A DNA stretch of 64,000 bases, taken from Simiduia aestuariiviva (GTDB lineage: Bacteria; Pseudomonadota; Gammaproteobacteria; Pseudomonadales; Cellvibrionaceae). Below, piece after piece: positions 36,524 to 45,954 of the stretch (within the stretch, counting starts at the first letter, position 1; every line of letters begins with the position of its first letter). The translations under genes were made by a program, and so were the position numbers. The stretch lies in contig NZ_JACHXZ010000004.1 in assembly GCF_014192475.1 (NCBI RefSeq), positions 547,348-611,347 of the forward strand, in the 5' to 3' direction. The notes under the pieces were generated by a model. The model was not told where the DNA came from. It saw nothing but the letters and a program-made list of their open reading frames with translations, and did not search any database.

Positions 36524-37568
36524 CTCGCTGCCTAAATATTCCTTTATTCATTGATTCGAGCACTTTGCTAGTGTGTTGCTCTGACAAGTGTGCGTATCGT
36601 TTAACCATTGAAAGTGTCTTGTGTCCTAAGATATCTGCAATTTCTGCAAGAGATGCTCCATTCATGGCTAGATAGCTCGCTGTAGTGTGTCTTAGGTCAT
36701 GAAATTTAAAGTTTTCAATCTCCGCCTTTTTTAAAGCTTCGGCCCACGGGATGCGAACGAAAAGTGGGGAAGAAGGTTTGCGCTTGCTGTAAAAGACTAG
36801 AGGAGTATCTATCCGCCTAGCTTTAGCTAGGTTTATTATTACTTCCTTGGCATGGCCAACTAAAGGAACAGACCTGCGCTCACCGTTCTTAGTGTCATGT
36901 AGGGTTAAATATCCTCTCTTGAAGTCTACATCTGCCCAAGTGAGCCCCATTATTTCGCCTTGGCGCATTCCGGTTGAAAGCGCCAAAACGACAATTGGAT
37001 AGAGTTGTTTGCAGCTTGATGCTTTGCAGGCGGCCAACAACTTGTCGCGTTCGTCGTCACTCAAAAAACGGACTCTGCCTCTGGGTTCCTTAGGTTTTCG
37101 GACTTTGCGCAAAGGGTTGTCTTCTAGCCACTCCCATTCGTTTACGGCCGTTGTAAAGGCGTGAGATAAGGCGGCCATATATCTAACTACGGTGGCGGGT
37201 TGCCGTCCATGGTGGAGCTTGTCTCTGGCTTCTGCCAGCAAAGAGGGGGTAATGTCTGCAAGCGAGCGAAATCCTAGCTCTTGCTTCCACCAAAGAAGCT
37301 GTCTTCCCTGTCCATTCATGCTTTTAGGTTTGGTTGGCAATACTTCTCTTATGTATCGATCAATTAGCTCGGCAAGCGTTCGGCGCTTGGCTTCTGAGGT
37401 TTTGAAGTGCCGCCCTTCTTGAATGGCTGCCTCAGTTTGCTGAGCCCAGCGTTTCGCGTCTGTCTTTCTGTTGAATGTGGCGGTTTGAAGCGGGAACCCT
37501 TTTAGCCGCACTTGGGCTTGGTAACGTGTCTCACCGTTACTTGTCTTCCTTTCTCGTATGGTTGCCAC
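36516..37568 (-). CDS. int: Tyrosine recombinase/integrase
   Basis: A 350-residue phage-type integrase that recombines att sites. The N-terminal arm-binding region (MATIRERKTSNGETRYQAQV) and core-binding domain (PATVVRYMAALSHAFTTA) are followed by the catalytic domain with Arg in LSTGMRQGEIMGL, HxxR in FHDLRHTTAS, and the nucleophile Tyr in VKRYAHLS. It lies 337 bases from the intact tRNA-Phe gene, reading away from it, the classic arrangement of tRNA-integrating islands. Confidence 0.93.
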   Translation of the reverse strand: MATIRERKTSNGETRYQAQVRLKGFPLQTATFNRKTDAKRWAQQTEAAIQEGRHFKTSEAKRRTLAELIDRYIREVLPTKPKSMNGQGRQLLWWKQELGFRSLADITPSLLAEARDKLHHGRQPATVVRYMAALSHAFTTAVNEWEWLEDNPLRKVRKPKEPRGRVRFLSDDERDKLLAACKASSCKQLYPIVVLALSTGMRQGEIMGLTWADVDFKRGYLTLHDTKNGERRSVPLVGHAKEVIINLAKARRIDTPLVFYSKRKPSSPLFVRIPWAEALKKAEIENFKFHDLRHTTASYLAMNGASLAEIADILGHKTLSMVKRYAHLSEQHTSKVLESMNKGIFRQRDE

Positions 37569-37867
37569 GTGTTTACGTCCTTAACCTGACTGTCACAACA
37601 GACTACATTAACGCCTAATTTCCGGCAACACCGGACTAATAATCTCCGTGCTATAGGGGTCGTGTTCCGTTTAAATCCTAATAAATACAATGTGTTATGG
37701 AGTTTGTCGGTGCGTAATTTTTTGGCGTGTCACATATAGGGCGCAATTGCCGCCCAAAATGAGCCAATTCACGGCAGGTTAGGCGGGCATTTTGATAGCT
37801 AATTAGAATGGATGGGGCGGCGTTTAGTTGTCTTTGTTTGTGACACTGCTGTGACATGCCAGAAACT

Positions 37868-37897
37868 AAAAAGGCCCACAATTACTTGTGAGCCTTA
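37868..37897 (-). terminator. Terminator downstream of tRNA-Phe inside the element
   Basis: AAGGC/GCCTT and CACAA/TTGTG arms (37871-37896) with one C-A mismatch and a TTAC loop; on the minus strand a T-run follows. It lies 8 bases past the tRNA 3' end and seems to replace the original terminator now at 33747-33776. Confidence 0.65.
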
Positions 37898-37904
37898 AAA
37901 TTAG

Positions 37905-37951
37905 TGGTGCCCAGAGGCGGAATCGAACCACCGACACGCGGATTTTCAATC
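37905..37951. other. attR: 47-bp segment shared with attL
   Basis: The 3' 47 bases of tRNA-Phe, identical to 33782-33828, covering the anticodon loop through CCA. The element restores a complete tRNA gene at this end. Confidence 0.93.
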
Positions 37952-37980
37952 CGCTGCTCTACCGACTGAGCTATCTGGGC
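37905..37980 (-). tRNA. pheT: tRNA-Phe (GAA anticodon)
   Basis: A 76-base cloverleaf on the minus strand. The acceptor GCCCAGA pairs with TCTGGGC followed by an encoded CCA. The D-stem GCTC/GAGC, the anticodon stem GCGGA/TCCGC with loop TTGAAAA (anticodon GAA), and T-arm GGTTCGATTCC are intact. It is the attachment gene of the adjacent element. The symbol is generic; pheT here means only the Phe tRNA. Confidence 0.95.
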
Positions 37981-38005
37981 AATCCCGCTTTCGCAGGAGG
38001 CGCGT

Positions 38006-38034
38006 ATTAAACCCGCTGAGGGGGATTGAGTCAA
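38006..38034 (-). promoter_or_regulatory. Sigma-70 promoter of tRNA-Phe
   Basis: On the minus strand TTGACT and TTTAAT are separated by 17 bases, followed by a GC-rich discriminator (ACGCGCC) about 20 bases before the tRNA 5' end, as expected for stringently controlled stable RNA genes. Confidence 0.75.
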
Positions 38035-38130
38035 GGCCGTGGCGGGCTTTTTTTTAGGTTGTTATTCAGGGGCTTATGGCGCTAGATCGTCTTTACTTAT
38101 AGAGCTAGTTCACGCGGTAGGAGTCTGATG

Positions 38131-38460
38131 ATGAAAGTGCGCGAGTTGTTGTCTGAATGGGAAACCACCACCCAGCGCTGGAAGGGCGAGGTGGATTACA
38201 CGCTGAAGGTTCCGCTGAAAGATGCGGCGCGGTTGGAGGCGTTGGCGGCGCTTTATCCGGCGGTGGATAAGCAGACGTTGATCAATCAATTGCTGCACGC
38301 GGCGTTGGAGGAGATTGAATCGACCATGCCCTATGTGCAGGGCCCTAAGGTGGTGGCCCGCGACGAGTTGGGTGATCCGATGTTTGAGGATGTGGGGCTG
38401 ACGCCCGAATATCTGCGCTTGCGCGCAGAATTTGCGGAAAAGCTGGCGCAGGCCAGCTAG
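38131..38460 (+). CDS. Small conserved gammaproteobacterial protein
   Basis: A 109-residue soluble protein beginning MKVRELLSEWE. Homologues in pseudomonads have been given the name pilin assembly or type 1 pili tip component, but nothing in the sequence (no signal peptide, no pilin motif) supports that. The VQGPKVVARDELGDPMFEDVG segment is the conserved core. AGGAG lies 7 bases before ATG 38131; another ATG is one codon earlier. Convergent with yggX, two bases apart. Confidence 0.72.
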   Translation: MKVRELLSEWETTTQRWKGEVDYTLKVPLKDAARLEALAALYPAVDKQTLINQLLHAALEEIESTMPYVQGPKVVARDELGDPMFEDVGLTPEYLRLRAEFAEKLAQAS

Positions 38461-38461
38461 T

Positions 38462-38740
38462 TCAGTCTTGATCGCTCGGGGGCACATAGCCCTCGGCGGC
38501 ATCGTAGTCTTCGCCCGACAGGAATTTTTCCATCTGCTCGCTTAAATAGGTGCGCGCGGTCATGTCCATGAGGTTTAAGTGCTTTTCGTTGATGAGCATG
38601 GTCTGGTGAGATAGCCACGCCTGCCACGCCTGCTTGGAGACATCTGCATAGATGGCCTGCCCTTTGGGGCCGGGAAACGGCGGCATGTCCAACCCCTCTA
38701 ATTCTTTCTGGTACTTTCGGCAAATGACTTTGCGGCTCAT
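38462..38740 (-). CDS. yggX: Probable Fe(2+)-trafficking protein YggX
   Basis: A 92-residue YggX-family protein that protects iron-sulphur clusters from oxidative damage. The N-terminal [13 protein letters not shown] with the conserved Cys, [20 protein letters not shown], and the final YVPPS are hallmarks. It follows mutY by 63 bases on the same strand, the same order as in Escherichia coli. Confidence 0.94.
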   Translation of the reverse strand: MSRKVICRKYQKELEGLDMPPFPGPKGQAIYADVSKQAWQAWLSHQTMLINEKHLNLMDMTARTYLSEQMEKFLSGEDYDAAEGYVPPSDQD

Positions 38741-38803
38741 ATTGGCTCCTTGTGCGTGAGGCGGCTGTTATATCAGAGTGGCTGGCGTGTCACCAGCGGG
38801 GCG

Positions 38804-39895
38804 CTAGATCAGGGGTTCCGCTTCGCTGAGTTCAGACAGCAGGCGCGTGACCGGCGCGGCCAGGCCGAGACTGCCGGGGGCGTCCGGTCGCACCCAACAG
38901 GTGGGGCGCTCGGCCACGGCGTCACGGGTGCGGGCCAGTTGGATTAACTGCGGGTGTATGTGCAGGTGATAGTGGCTAAAGGTGTGGCGCCAGCTGGGCA
39001 GCGTTTGGAGTTCGGCCACTGGGCCATAGTACTGTTCGGCAAACCCTTGGGCGCACTGCGCCATATCTAGCTCGGGGAAGCTCCACAGGCCGCCCCAAAT
39101 ACCCGTGGGTGGGCGCTGTTCTAGTAGCAATTGACCCTGCCCATTGCGCAACATGAGCAGTTGAACGGATTTTTCGGGCAGGACTTTGCGTGGCTTTTTG
39201 CCGGGCAGTTCCGCGATACGGCCCGTGGCGTATGCCACGCAACCGCCCAGCAGCGGGCAGCGTTCGCAGTGGGGTTTACTGCGGGTGCAGAGGGTGGCGC
39301 CCAGATCCATCATGGCTTGGGTGTAGTCGCCATTGCGCGCCGGCGGGGTGGCGGCTTCGGCCAAGGCCCACAAGTGGTTGGCCGTGGCGGTTTGGCCGGG
39401 CCAGCCGTCGACGCCGTGGTAGCGCGCGAGCACCCGCTTTACATTGCCGTCCAGAATGGCGGCGCGCTCGCCAAAGGCGATGGAGCTAATGGCGCCCGCG
39501 GTAGAGCGACCGATGCCCGACAGGCTAACCAGCTGCGCTACGGTGCGCGGAAACTCGCCGTTAAAGTCGTGCACCACTTGGCCTGCAGCCTTGTGCAGGT
39601 TGCGCGCGCGGGCGTAGTAGCCAAGGCCGGTCCAGAGGTGCAGCACCTCGTCGATGGGCGCCTCGGCCAGCGCTTGCACGGTGGGGAAGCGCGCCATGAA
39701 GCGCTCAAAATACGGAATGACGGTGGCCACCTGCGTTTGTTGCAGCATGATCTCCGACACCCACACGCGATAGGCGTTGATGTCCTGTTGCCAGGGCAGG
39801 TGTTTGCGGCCGTGCTGGTCGAACCACGCCAGCACGGTGTCGGCAAAGTGCGCCAGTTTTGTGGCCTGTGTTGCGGCGAGTGTTGCTTTAGTCAT
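38804..39895 (-). CDS. mutY: Adenine DNA glycosylase MutY
   Basis: A 363-residue base-excision repair enzyme removing adenine paired with 8-oxoguanine. The N-terminal domain has [31 protein letters not shown], the helix-hairpin-helix [12 protein letters not shown] and catalytic Asp of [27 protein letters not shown] supplies the [4Fe-4S] cysteines. A C-terminal Nudix-like domain ([20 protein letters not shown]) recognises 8-oxoG. ATG 39895 was preferred because it matches the family start and overlaps the asmA stop by eight bases; the frame extends six codons upstream. Confidence 0.96.
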   Translation of the reverse strand: MTKATLAATQATKLAHFADTVLAWFDQHGRKHLPWQQDINAYRVWVSEIMLQQTQVATVIPYFERFMARFPTVQALAEAPIDEVLHLWTGLGYYARARNLHKAAGQVVHDFNGEFPRTVAQLVSLSGIGRSTAGAISSIAFGERAAILDGNVKRVLARYHGVDGWPGQTATANHLWALAEAATPPARNGDYTQAMMDLGATLCTRSKPHCERCPLLGGCVAYATGRIAELPGKKPRKVLPEKSVQLLMLRNGQGQLLLEQRPPTGIWGGLWSFPELDMAQCAQGFAEQYYGPVAELQTLPSWRHTFSHYHLHIHPQLIQLARTRDAVAERPTCWVRPDAPGSLGLAAPVTRLLSELSEAEPLI

Positions 39896-41990
39896 CCTTC
39901 TTTTGGCGCCCAAACAGTCCTTTCAACAGCTCCTTCGCCTCTGGATTTTTGTCCAGTTGCTTGTCGAGCTCTTTGCCCAATTTGCTTTTAACCTCGTCGC
40001 GATAGAGGTCTTCCAGCATGGCCAAATCGGGTGCGCAGGAGGTGGCGCCCAACTTTTCAAAGCGATCTTTGCAGCGCACGGGAATGTCGCGGTTTAGCAG
40101 TTTTTTATTGGTGATGGGGCAGTTGAGCAGCTGGTTGGCGGCTTCGTCGATGCGCAGATTGAATTTAAAATCGAGCGCGCCTTTGTTCAGGTCGACCAAG
40201 CCCAGCCCCGCCAGCGCCATGTTTTCTACACCGCTGTTCAGGCTCTTAATGTTGAGCGCGTTATTGGCGTACTGGATATTGGAGGTGAGCGTTTGCAGCT
40301 TGGTGGCATCGGCCCAGTTGATTTGGGGCATTTCTTGCTTTTGCGCCAACATCGCCAATTGGCAAATGCTCTTCTCCAAATTCATGCTGTGCAGCAGCAT
40401 TTCTTTGCTGGTGAGCTGAATGTCAGCGGTCATGCTATCCACCAGTGCCGTGCTGGTGGCACCGGACGCATTGCCCGTGGCCACAACCCCGCCGTTGCCC
40501 GACACCAGCGCCGGCGCATCAAAATCTTTTAACAACGCCTGTAGCGGCATTCTGTCGCCGGTGGCTTTAAAGGTGAGCTTGGCGGTGTCTTTGCGGGCGT
40601 CGAAAACGGCATTGGCGTTGAGTGGCCCGTCGTGCAAGAGCGCATCGAAGCTTTTCAGCGTGATCACCCCACCCTTAGCGTTGGCGTTGGTTCTTACCTG
40701 TTTGAAATTCAGGCCCTTCACCGACAGGGTATCGAACTTGGCGAGCAGCTTAAGGTTTAGGCTGCGCAGTGCCTCGAGCGGCAGTGCATCGGGGTTGGCG
40801 GCCGGCTTGCTGGCGGCTTTCTTTTTGCCGGCGGCACCCTTGCTGGCAGCGGGTTCCGGCGGTGGCAGGTAGTGATCTAGGTTGATGGCGTCGCCCTGAA
40901 TGTCCACCTCGATGGCCACGGTGCTGAAATCGCGAATGCCGGCGGTGCCGGTGATGGTGGTGTCATCCACGGTGAGGGTCATGGGTGTGAGGCTGAAGGT
41001 CTTATCGGTACCGGCAAAGGGTGAGCGCAGCGCCACCTTGTGCAGGGCCTCGGGTGCGGCCATGGGCGGCAGCGGTGTGCCCATGGCAACCATCAATTTT
41101 TGCAGGTTGGTGGGTGCCAAGCTCAAGTCGCCGGAATAACTCAGGCCGCTGTCGGTGGCGCGCCCCAGCAAGATGGTGGCATTGGCCGCAAGTTCTACCC
41201 GCGCTTTGGTGGCGCCCTGCTCTAGCACTGTGGGCGCCTTGAGGTTTTCAATAATGATTTGGTCGAGTTTGGCGGGCACTTTCAGCTGCATGTCGGCGCT
41301 GGTGTTGCCCATGAGTGTTGACGCCTCGGGGCGCTGGAGCTTGAAATCCGAGCTGAAATTAACGGGAAAGGCGGTGCCGTCCAGCTTCAGTTGAGTCAGC
41401 TCGGCCGACAGCGCCGATAGGTGCAGCTTTAAACCCTCGGCGTTTTGAAAGCGTAGATCGCTGTCATTTAAGGTGAGGCGATCGAGCTGCAAATTTTGTT
41501 CGAGATCAAAGGCCGGTTGCTCGGCTTGCACGTGGCGCGTCTGTGCCTGATCGAAGTCTGTGGCCAGGGCGTAGCGCAGTTGCGGCTCGACCGAGGCGCC
41601 AGCCACCTGCCCCAAGTTCTGCCAATTGCCACGGCCCTTTTTGTTCACCTTTAAATCGATCTTGGCGCCGGTGAGGGTAATGCCATCGATGATAACTTGG
41701 CGGCTCAGCAGCGGCATCATTTGCAGTGACACGGCAAAGTGCTCGATGGCGGCGATAGTGGCGTCCGGCTTGGCGGGGTCTGCCACCGATACACCGTTGG
41801 CTTTGATGGCGAGGCGCGGCCACAGCTGCCATCCCAAGTCGCCGTCGATGCGCAGGGCAATATTTTGGCGCGCGGCGGCGTCTACCATGTGGGTTTTGTA
41901 TTTGTTGGGGTCGAAGGTGAGCACCAAAGCCACAACGGCGGCGACCAGCAACACAATCAGCACTAAGAAGACTTTCAGAATACGTACCAC
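39888..41990 (-). CDS. asmA: AsmA family protein
   Basis: A 700-residue AsmA protein, a large periplasmic barrel-like protein anchored by an N-terminal helix ([19 protein letters not shown]). AsmA proteins take part in outer-membrane lipid homeostasis. The first [13 protein letters not shown] and [23 protein letters not shown] segments are family-typical. GTG 41990 was chosen because AGGAGG sits five bases upstream, and the membrane helix starts right after it. Reading continues upstream without support. It is the first gene of an asmA-mutY-yggX set. Confidence 0.9.
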   Translation of the reverse strand: MVRILKVFLVLIVLLVAAVVALVLTFDPNKYKTHMVDAAARQNIALRIDGDLGWQLWPRLAIKANGVSVADPAKPDATIAAIEHFAVSLQMMPLLSRQVIIDGITLTGAKIDLKVNKKGRGNWQNLGQVAGASVEPQLRYALATDFDQAQTRHVQAEQPAFDLEQNLQLDRLTLNDSDLRFQNAEGLKLHLSALSAELTQLKLDGTAFPVNFSSDFKLQRPEASTLMGNTSADMQLKVPAKLDQIIIENLKAPTVLEQGATKARVELAANATILLGRATDSGLSYSGDLSLAPTNLQKLMVAMGTPLPPMAAPEALHKVALRSPFAGTDKTFSLTPMTLTVDDTTITGTAGIRDFSTVAIEVDIQGDAINLDHYLPPPEPAASKGAAGKKKAASKPAANPDALPLEALRSLNLKLLAKFDTLSVKGLNFKQVRTNANAKGGVITLKSFDALLHDGPLNANAVFDARKDTAKLTFKATGDRMPLQALLKDFDAPALVSGNGGVVATGNASGATSTALVDSMTADIQLTSKEMLLHSMNLEKSICQLAMLAQKQEMPQINWADATKLQTLTSNIQYANNALNIKSLNSGVENMALAGLGLVDLNKGALDFKFNLRIDEAANQLLNCPITNKKLLNRDIPVRCKDRFEKLGATSCAPDLAMLEDLYRDEVKSKLGKELDKQLDKNPEAKELLKGLFGRQKKDD

Positions 41991-42102
41991 AATAACCTCC
42001 TGGACATGGGACATCGTGCGCGCAGTGTAACGCACTGCATCAGCATAGGTGGTGTTCTAAAGTGGATTGTCGGGCAGGCAGGGTTTTTTTTGCCTAAATT
42101 GT

Positions 42103-42130
42103 TTGCACGCCTTGGCAATGCCGCTAGAAT
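42103..42130 (+). promoter_or_regulatory. Sigma-70 promoter of gcvT-gcvH
   Basis: TTGCAC (42103-42108) and TAGAAT (42125-42130) are separated by 16 bases, about 35 bases before the gcvT ATG. No glycine riboswitch is present in the short space before the gene. Confidence 0.6.
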
Positions 42131-42165
42131 GCGCGCTTTTCCACTATAGGAAACAGGTGATCATT

Positions 42166-43251
42166 ATGGGAAACAAGACTCCTCTCTTCGAGACCCACAA
42201 GGCCATGTCTGGTCGCGTGGTGGATTTTGGCGGCTGGGATATGCCCGTAAATTACGGCTCTCAGGTAGATGAGCACCACAAGGTGCGCACCGATGCCGGC
42301 ATGTTCGATGTTTCCCACATGACCATCGTGGATGTCACTGGCCCACAGGCCAAGGCGTTCTTGCAAACACTGCTCGCCAACGACGTGGCCAAAATAGAGT
42401 CGGCCCCCGGCAAAGCGCTGTACACCGGTATGCTCAATGAGGCCGGCGGCGTCATCGACGATTTGATCGTCTACTACATGGGCGACTGGTATCGCACGGT
42501 AGTGAACTGCGCCACGCGCGAAAAAGATCTGGCGTGGATGAACAAAGTGGCCGCGGATTTCGATGTGGCGCTCACCGAGCAGCCGCAGCTGGCCATGGTG
42601 GCCGTGCAAGGCCCGAACGCCATCGCCAAAACCCAGCAGGTATTGCCGAAGGCCGCCGAGTTGATTGGCGGTTTGAAAGTGTTTCAAGGTGCGGCCTACG
42701 GTGACTGGTTTATCGCCCGCACGGGTTACACCGGTGAAGACGGCCTAGAGGTGATGGTGCCGGCGACGGAAGTGGTCGGGTTCTGGCAGGCGCTGGCTGA
42801 GGCGGGCGTACAACCTTGCGGTCTGGGCGCGCGCGATACTCTGCGTCTAGAAGCCGGTATGAATTTGTACGGCGCCGATATGGATGAAAGCGTCTCGCCG
42901 CTGGAAGCCAACATGGCGTGGACTATTGCCTGGGAGCCAGCTGAGCGCAACTTCATTGGGCGCGCTGCGTTAACCGAGCAAAAGGCAGCGGGCGTCAAGC
43001 GCAAACTGGTGGGCCTGGTGCTGGAAGAAAAAGGCGTACTGCGCGGCCATCAAAAGGTCATCGTAGAGGGCTGTGATGAAACCGGCGAAGTGACCAGTGG
43101 TACTTTTTCACCAACCTTGGGTTATTCTATCGCCATGGCGCGCGTACCGGTTGAAGTGGGCGACACATGTCTGGTAGAAATGCGCAACAAACAAGTGCCC
43201 GTGAAAGTGGTTAAGCCCAGCTTTGTCCGCAACGGCAAAAAAATATTCTAA
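42166..43251 (+). CDS. gcvT: Glycine cleavage system aminomethyltransferase (T protein)
   Basis: A 361-residue T protein that transfers the aminomethyl carbon to tetrahydrofolate in glycine cleavage. Family motifs are [58 protein letters not shown] and [17 protein letters not shown] 42166 fits the usual N-terminus; the frame extends 33 codons upstream through the promoter. GcvH follows by 42 bases. The P protein and L protein are not in this window. Confidence 0.95.
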   Translation: MGNKTPLFETHKAMSGRVVDFGGWDMPVNYGSQVDEHHKVRTDAGMFDVSHMTIVDVTGPQAKAFLQTLLANDVAKIESAPGKALYTGMLNEAGGVIDDLIVYYMGDWYRTVVNCATREKDLAWMNKVAADFDVALTEQPQLAMVAVQGPNAIAKTQQVLPKAAELIGGLKVFQGAAYGDWFIARTGYTGEDGLEVMVPATEVVGFWQALAEAGVQPCGLGARDTLRLEAGMNLYGADMDESVSPLEANMAWTIAWEPAERNFIGRAALTEQKAAGVKRKLVGLVLEEKGVLRGHQKVIVEGCDETGEVTSGTFSPTLGYSIAMARVPVEVGDTCLVEMRNKQVPVKVVKPSFVRNGKKIF

Positions 43252-43293
43252 TTGGATGAAAACTAAGCGGCGCGCCGCGACGAGGAGCTTCAC

Positions 43294-43683
43294 ATGAGCG
43301 AAATTCGCAAAGAACTGAAATACATGTCCAGCCATGAGTGGGCGCGCATTGAAGACGACGGCACTGTAACCGTAGGCATTTCTGACCACGCGCAGGAAGC
43401 ACTGGGCGATGTGGTATACGTAGAAACGCCCGAAGTGGGTTCGACCGTCAACGCCGGCGAAGAAGCGGGTGTGGTTGAATCAGTAAAGGCCGCCTCTGAC
43501 ATCTTCTCGCCCATTACCGGTGAAGTGATCGCCGTCAATGAAGCCTTGGAAGATGCGCCAGAAACCGTCAATAGCTCGCCCTACGATGACGGTTGGTTCT
43601 ACAAAGTGAAGCCAGCGGATTTGACCGAGTTGGACGACGCCTTGGACGCCGACGGTTACGCCGCCGCCTGCGAAGACGAGTAA
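43294..43683 (+). CDS. gcvH: Glycine cleavage system H protein
   Basis: A 129-residue lipoyl carrier shuttling the aminomethyl group. The lipoyl-lysine motif is [14 protein letters not shown] (Lys about residue 65). The family's [12 protein letters not shown] and PLNDDGW-like [12 protein letters not shown] are present. It follows gcvT; a terminator ends the unit. Confidence 0.96.
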   Translation: MSEIRKELKYMSSHEWARIEDDGTVTVGISDHAQEALGDVVYVETPEVGSTVNAGEEAGVVESVKAASDIFSPITGEVIAVNEALEDAPETVNSSPYDDGWFYKVKPADLTELDDALDADGYAAACEDE

Positions 43684-43700
43684 GTTTTCAGTAGTCTCTA

Positions 43701-43727
43701 AAAAAGCCCGCACTCGCGGGCTTTTTT
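43701..43727. terminator. Bidirectional terminator between gcvH and phzF
   Basis: AGCCCGC (43705-43711) pairs with GCGGGCT (43716-43722) around ACTC, flanked by an A-run and a T-run. Confidence 0.88.
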
Positions 43728-43749
43728 GTGTGCGAAAAATATAAGGCAG

Positions 43750-44613
43750 CTAAATTTCAAGGTCAATTTGACGCACAAATTGTGCATTGCCGCCGGCCAT
43801 GAGTGAGTGAATTTCGCTGCCCTGCTTCTCCAGTTGCACTTGAATAATGCTGGGCGAGGCAGGCGTCATAAATTGCCCTTGTTCAATGAAAAACTCGGTG
43901 TCTGGCTGGCCCAACTGCTGTGACAGATAGCACGCGAGCGGTCCTGCAGCCATACCGGTTGCGGCCTCCTCATCAATGCCAAATCTGGGAGCGAACATTC
44001 GCGTAGTCGCATGGCGGCCGGCCACCACAGTGTCGCTGCTGAAGAGGTAAAACCCCACCAGATTCAACGACTCTGACAGTGCCTTGATGGCTGTCAGGTC
44101 TGGCTTAAGCTCGGCGAGCCAACGAGTGTCGGATAGCCCTAGTACAAGAAATCCATTGCCCGTATCTACGCGCATTGGCGCTGCAATAGTCTGTCCAGCA
44201 TCGATTCCGAGCGATTGTAACGTCGACGCTAGATGTGCATCGATGGCTGTGAATTTTGGCGACCTTTGTTCCATATAAGCCTCGTCGCCCCGCAATAATA
44301 CTCTACGCGTACCGTCGATCGTTTCTTTGGTAAAGTCACCCTCGCCCAGTAGTTCCTGCTCTCTAAGGTAGCGAAAGGTGGCGATTGTCGCGTGGCCGCA
44401 ATGTGGAATCTGACGTGTAGGTGTAAAGAACTCTAGCTTGACATCGGCGACGGCGGAGCGCGAAACGAACGCCGTTTCTGAAAGCTTTGCTGCGTGGGCA
44501 ATGGCCAGTTTCTGGTCGTAGGTCAGGTGGTCTGCGTTTAGTACAACGCCCGCGGGATTCCCTCCGCGATTCTGGTCTGTGAATGCGTTGACTTGGGCGA
44601 CGGAGATTTTCAT
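43750..44613 (-). CDS. PhzF family isomerase-like protein
   Basis: A 287-residue protein of the diaminopimelate-epimerase fold. Family signatures are QVNAFTDQNRGGNPAGVVL, AKLSETAFV (with the catalytic Glu), RQIPHCGHATIATFRYL and FAPRFGIDEEAATGMAAGPL. In phenazine producers PhzF isomerises DHHA, but most bacterial members are of unknown substrate. No phenazine genes are nearby. It follows a MerR-type promoter that overlaps the end of the upstream regulator gene. Confidence 0.92.
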   Translation of the reverse strand: MKISVAQVNAFTDQNRGGNPAGVVLNADHLTYDQKLAIAHAAKLSETAFVSRSAVADVKLEFFTPTRQIPHCGHATIATFRYLREQELLGEGDFTKETIDGTRRVLLRGDEAYMEQRSPKFTAIDAHLASTLQSLGIDAGQTIAAPMRVDTGNGFLVLGLSDTRWLAELKPDLTAIKALSESLNLVGFYLFSSDTVVAGRHATTRMFAPRFGIDEEAATGMAAGPLACYLSQQLGQPDTEFFIEQGQFMTPASPSIIQVQLEKQGSEIHSLMAGGNAQFVRQIDLEI

Positions 44614-44644
44614 AGCGAATTCCTGAATGGCTTGATAAGTCTCA

Positions 44645-44676
44645 AGGTTAGCGAGTTAGACCATGCTCTAAGTCAA
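44645..44676 (-). promoter_or_regulatory. MerR-type promoter/operator of phzF overlapping the regulator stop
   Basis: On the minus strand TTGACT (44676-44671) is 20 bases from TAACCT (44650-44645), the long spacer typical of MerR-activated promoters. Within it TTAGA and TCTAA are inverted arms six bases apart. The -35 box includes the last codons of the MerR gene, and its TAG stop lies inside the operator. Confidence 0.7.
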
Positions 44677-45012
44677 GCCTTTTAGTTTTTTAAGTTTGTG
44701 TTCGGTGACTTCCAAGTAGTGCTGGATGTCTTGTTGTTGTTGCCGCAATTTTTCAGCGTGCAGAGCTAGTATTTGTGACATTGTGTTCTGATCTTGGGCT
44801 CTAAACGCGCTGGTGTAGGCCCTGATGCTAGCAAGCGACATGCCGGATTTTTTTAAGCAAATGATCCAGTTGAGGAGCTCTACGTCGCCGGGTGAGTAGG
44901 AGCGATGTCCACTGACATCTAAGCCGGGGTTAGGTATCAGGCCTTGCTTTTCGTAGTATCTAATCGTGTGGGTGCTGATAGACAAGGCTTCGCTTACATC
45001 ACCAATTTTCAA
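44668..45012 (-). CDS. MerR family transcriptional regulator
   Basis: A 114-residue regulator. The winged helix MKIGDVSEALSISTHTIRYYEKQGLI with the RYYEKxGLI motif is followed by GHRSYSPGDVELLNWIICLKKSGMSL and a coiled dimerisation helix (AEKLRQQQQDIQHYLEVTEHKLKKL). It lacks a long effector domain and has no Cys cluster of metal-sensing MerR proteins. Its own end contains the promoter of phzF, 54 bases downstream, so it very likely controls that gene. Confidence 0.92.
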   Translation of the reverse strand: MKIGDVSEALSISTHTIRYYEKQGLIPNPGLDVSGHRSYSPGDVELLNWIICLKKSGMSLASIRAYTSAFRAQDQNTMSQILALHAEKLRQQQQDIQHYLEVTEHKLKKLKGLT

Positions 45013-45039
45013 TAACTTACCCTCTTAGAATTGATGGGC

Positions 45040-45612
45040 TCATTGTGAATGTGGGTGCTTGGACAAATTGTTTTCCAAAATATGGGTATCTATGCCGTCC
45101 AATGACGTTTGGTTTTTGTCCGCCCAGTAGTCTTGAATTCCTTGTTTGCCCTTGCGCTCCGCCCAGTCCTTTAGCAGTGATCGATCGCCCATATAGTCGT
45201 ATAAAGGCACCGCCATACCGCAGGAGTTTTGCACTAAATCCACAGAGAGATCAAAGATCTGACGCGCGCCCGCCATGTCGGGGAAGTGGCCAATCAGCGC
45301 CGCCCAGTCTGCGTCTGTGTGATGAATAGCGCGGGCCTGACCGTAGAGCCGCAGGATATTAGGTTTGCCCTCAAAGGCGGCAAACATCAGCGTCATGCGG
45401 GGGTGTGACTGCACGTGTGCGGCGGTTTCATTGCCACTGCCAGTGACGTTTAACCAGATGACCCGGTTGGGCCCAAGCACGCGCAGTGAATCCATGCCTT
45501 TTGGGGAGATGTTTACCCGGCTGGTATCGGTGGCGGTACCCACAAAGAACAGGTGCTGGGATTCAATAAATGCGCGATTCTTTTCCGAGATGTGGTCGTA
45601 TTGTTGGCCCAT
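45040..45612 (-). CDS. Pyridoxamine 5'-phosphate oxidase-like FMN-binding protein
   Basis: A 190-residue protein of the split-barrel flavin family. The N-terminal IESQHLFFVGTATDTSRVNISPKGMDSLRVLG and NVTGSGNETAAHVQSHPRMTLMFAAFEGKPNILRLYG are characteristic of members annotated as pyridoxamine oxidase-related or FMN-binding. It is not a canonical PdxH. ATG 45612 has AAGGA eight bases upstream; the frame extends 22 codons further upstream. Divergent from, or upstream of, the MerR gene with a 27-base gap; possible shared regulation. Confidence 0.82.
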   Translation of the reverse strand: MGQQYDHISEKNRAFIESQHLFFVGTATDTSRVNISPKGMDSLRVLGPNRVIWLNVTGSGNETAAHVQSHPRMTLMFAAFEGKPNILRLYGQARAIHHTDADWAALIGHFPDMAGARQIFDLSVDLVQNSCGMAVPLYDYMGDRSLLKDWAERKGKQGIQDYWADKNQTSLDGIDTHILENNLSKHPHSQ

Positions 45613-45954
45613 GTCGCCATCCTTGATTGTGGGTTTTGCACGCTCGGTGCCGTTACGAAGGTCTAAGTGCACGCTCAAGCGCTAACGGCTTCAGTGGCAC
45701 TAGTGGGCTCAATAGTAGCGCACAGGCTTATTGCGCCATGACCCAGCCAGAATGACAACCAAATTTTCGTTTATTGGTAGGATTGTTTGAGCGCGTAATT
45801 ACCCCCAAGGTTTGGGCAATTAGGTCTTTTTGGCCGAGCTTAACGTGATTATGAGACGCCTTAGCCGCCGTGCTTGTGGTTGTGTACGACTGCCCAATAT
45901 TGCCGGTCGGTGGGTGGTCTATAGTAGAGAGGTCCCCAACAGTTAGGTTGCCCT
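45613..45954. other. Intergenic region before the cupredoxin-GGDEF/EAL operon
   Basis: About 340 bases between divergent genes. No terminator, repeat or RNA gene was recognised. The region just upstream of 45955 (TATAGTAGAGAGG) may be part of a promoter and ribosome-binding site but the signal is weak. Confidence 0.4.

Larger units (their letters stand above)
33782..37904. mobile_element. Integrative mini-element inserted in tRNA-Phe (about 4.1 kb)
   Basis: Bounded by the 47-bp direct repeats at 33782-33828 and 37905-37951. It encodes, all on the minus strand, a tyrosine integrase next to the intact tRNA, an unknown 228-residue protein, an AlpA-like excisionase, two HTH/wHTH proteins and an unknown 185-residue cargo protein. 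No capsid, terminase, conjugation or obvious large primase gene is present, so it depends on a helper for transfer if mobile. AT-rich relative to flanks. Confidence 0.85.

Noticed and set aside
39131-39991. 286-codon plus-strand frame opposite mutY
   Set aside because: Shadow of mutY; no ribosome-binding site and no recognisable domain.
42036-42165. Possible glycine riboswitch before gcvT
   Set aside because: Space is short and filled by a promoter; no tandem aptamer-like conserved core is visible.
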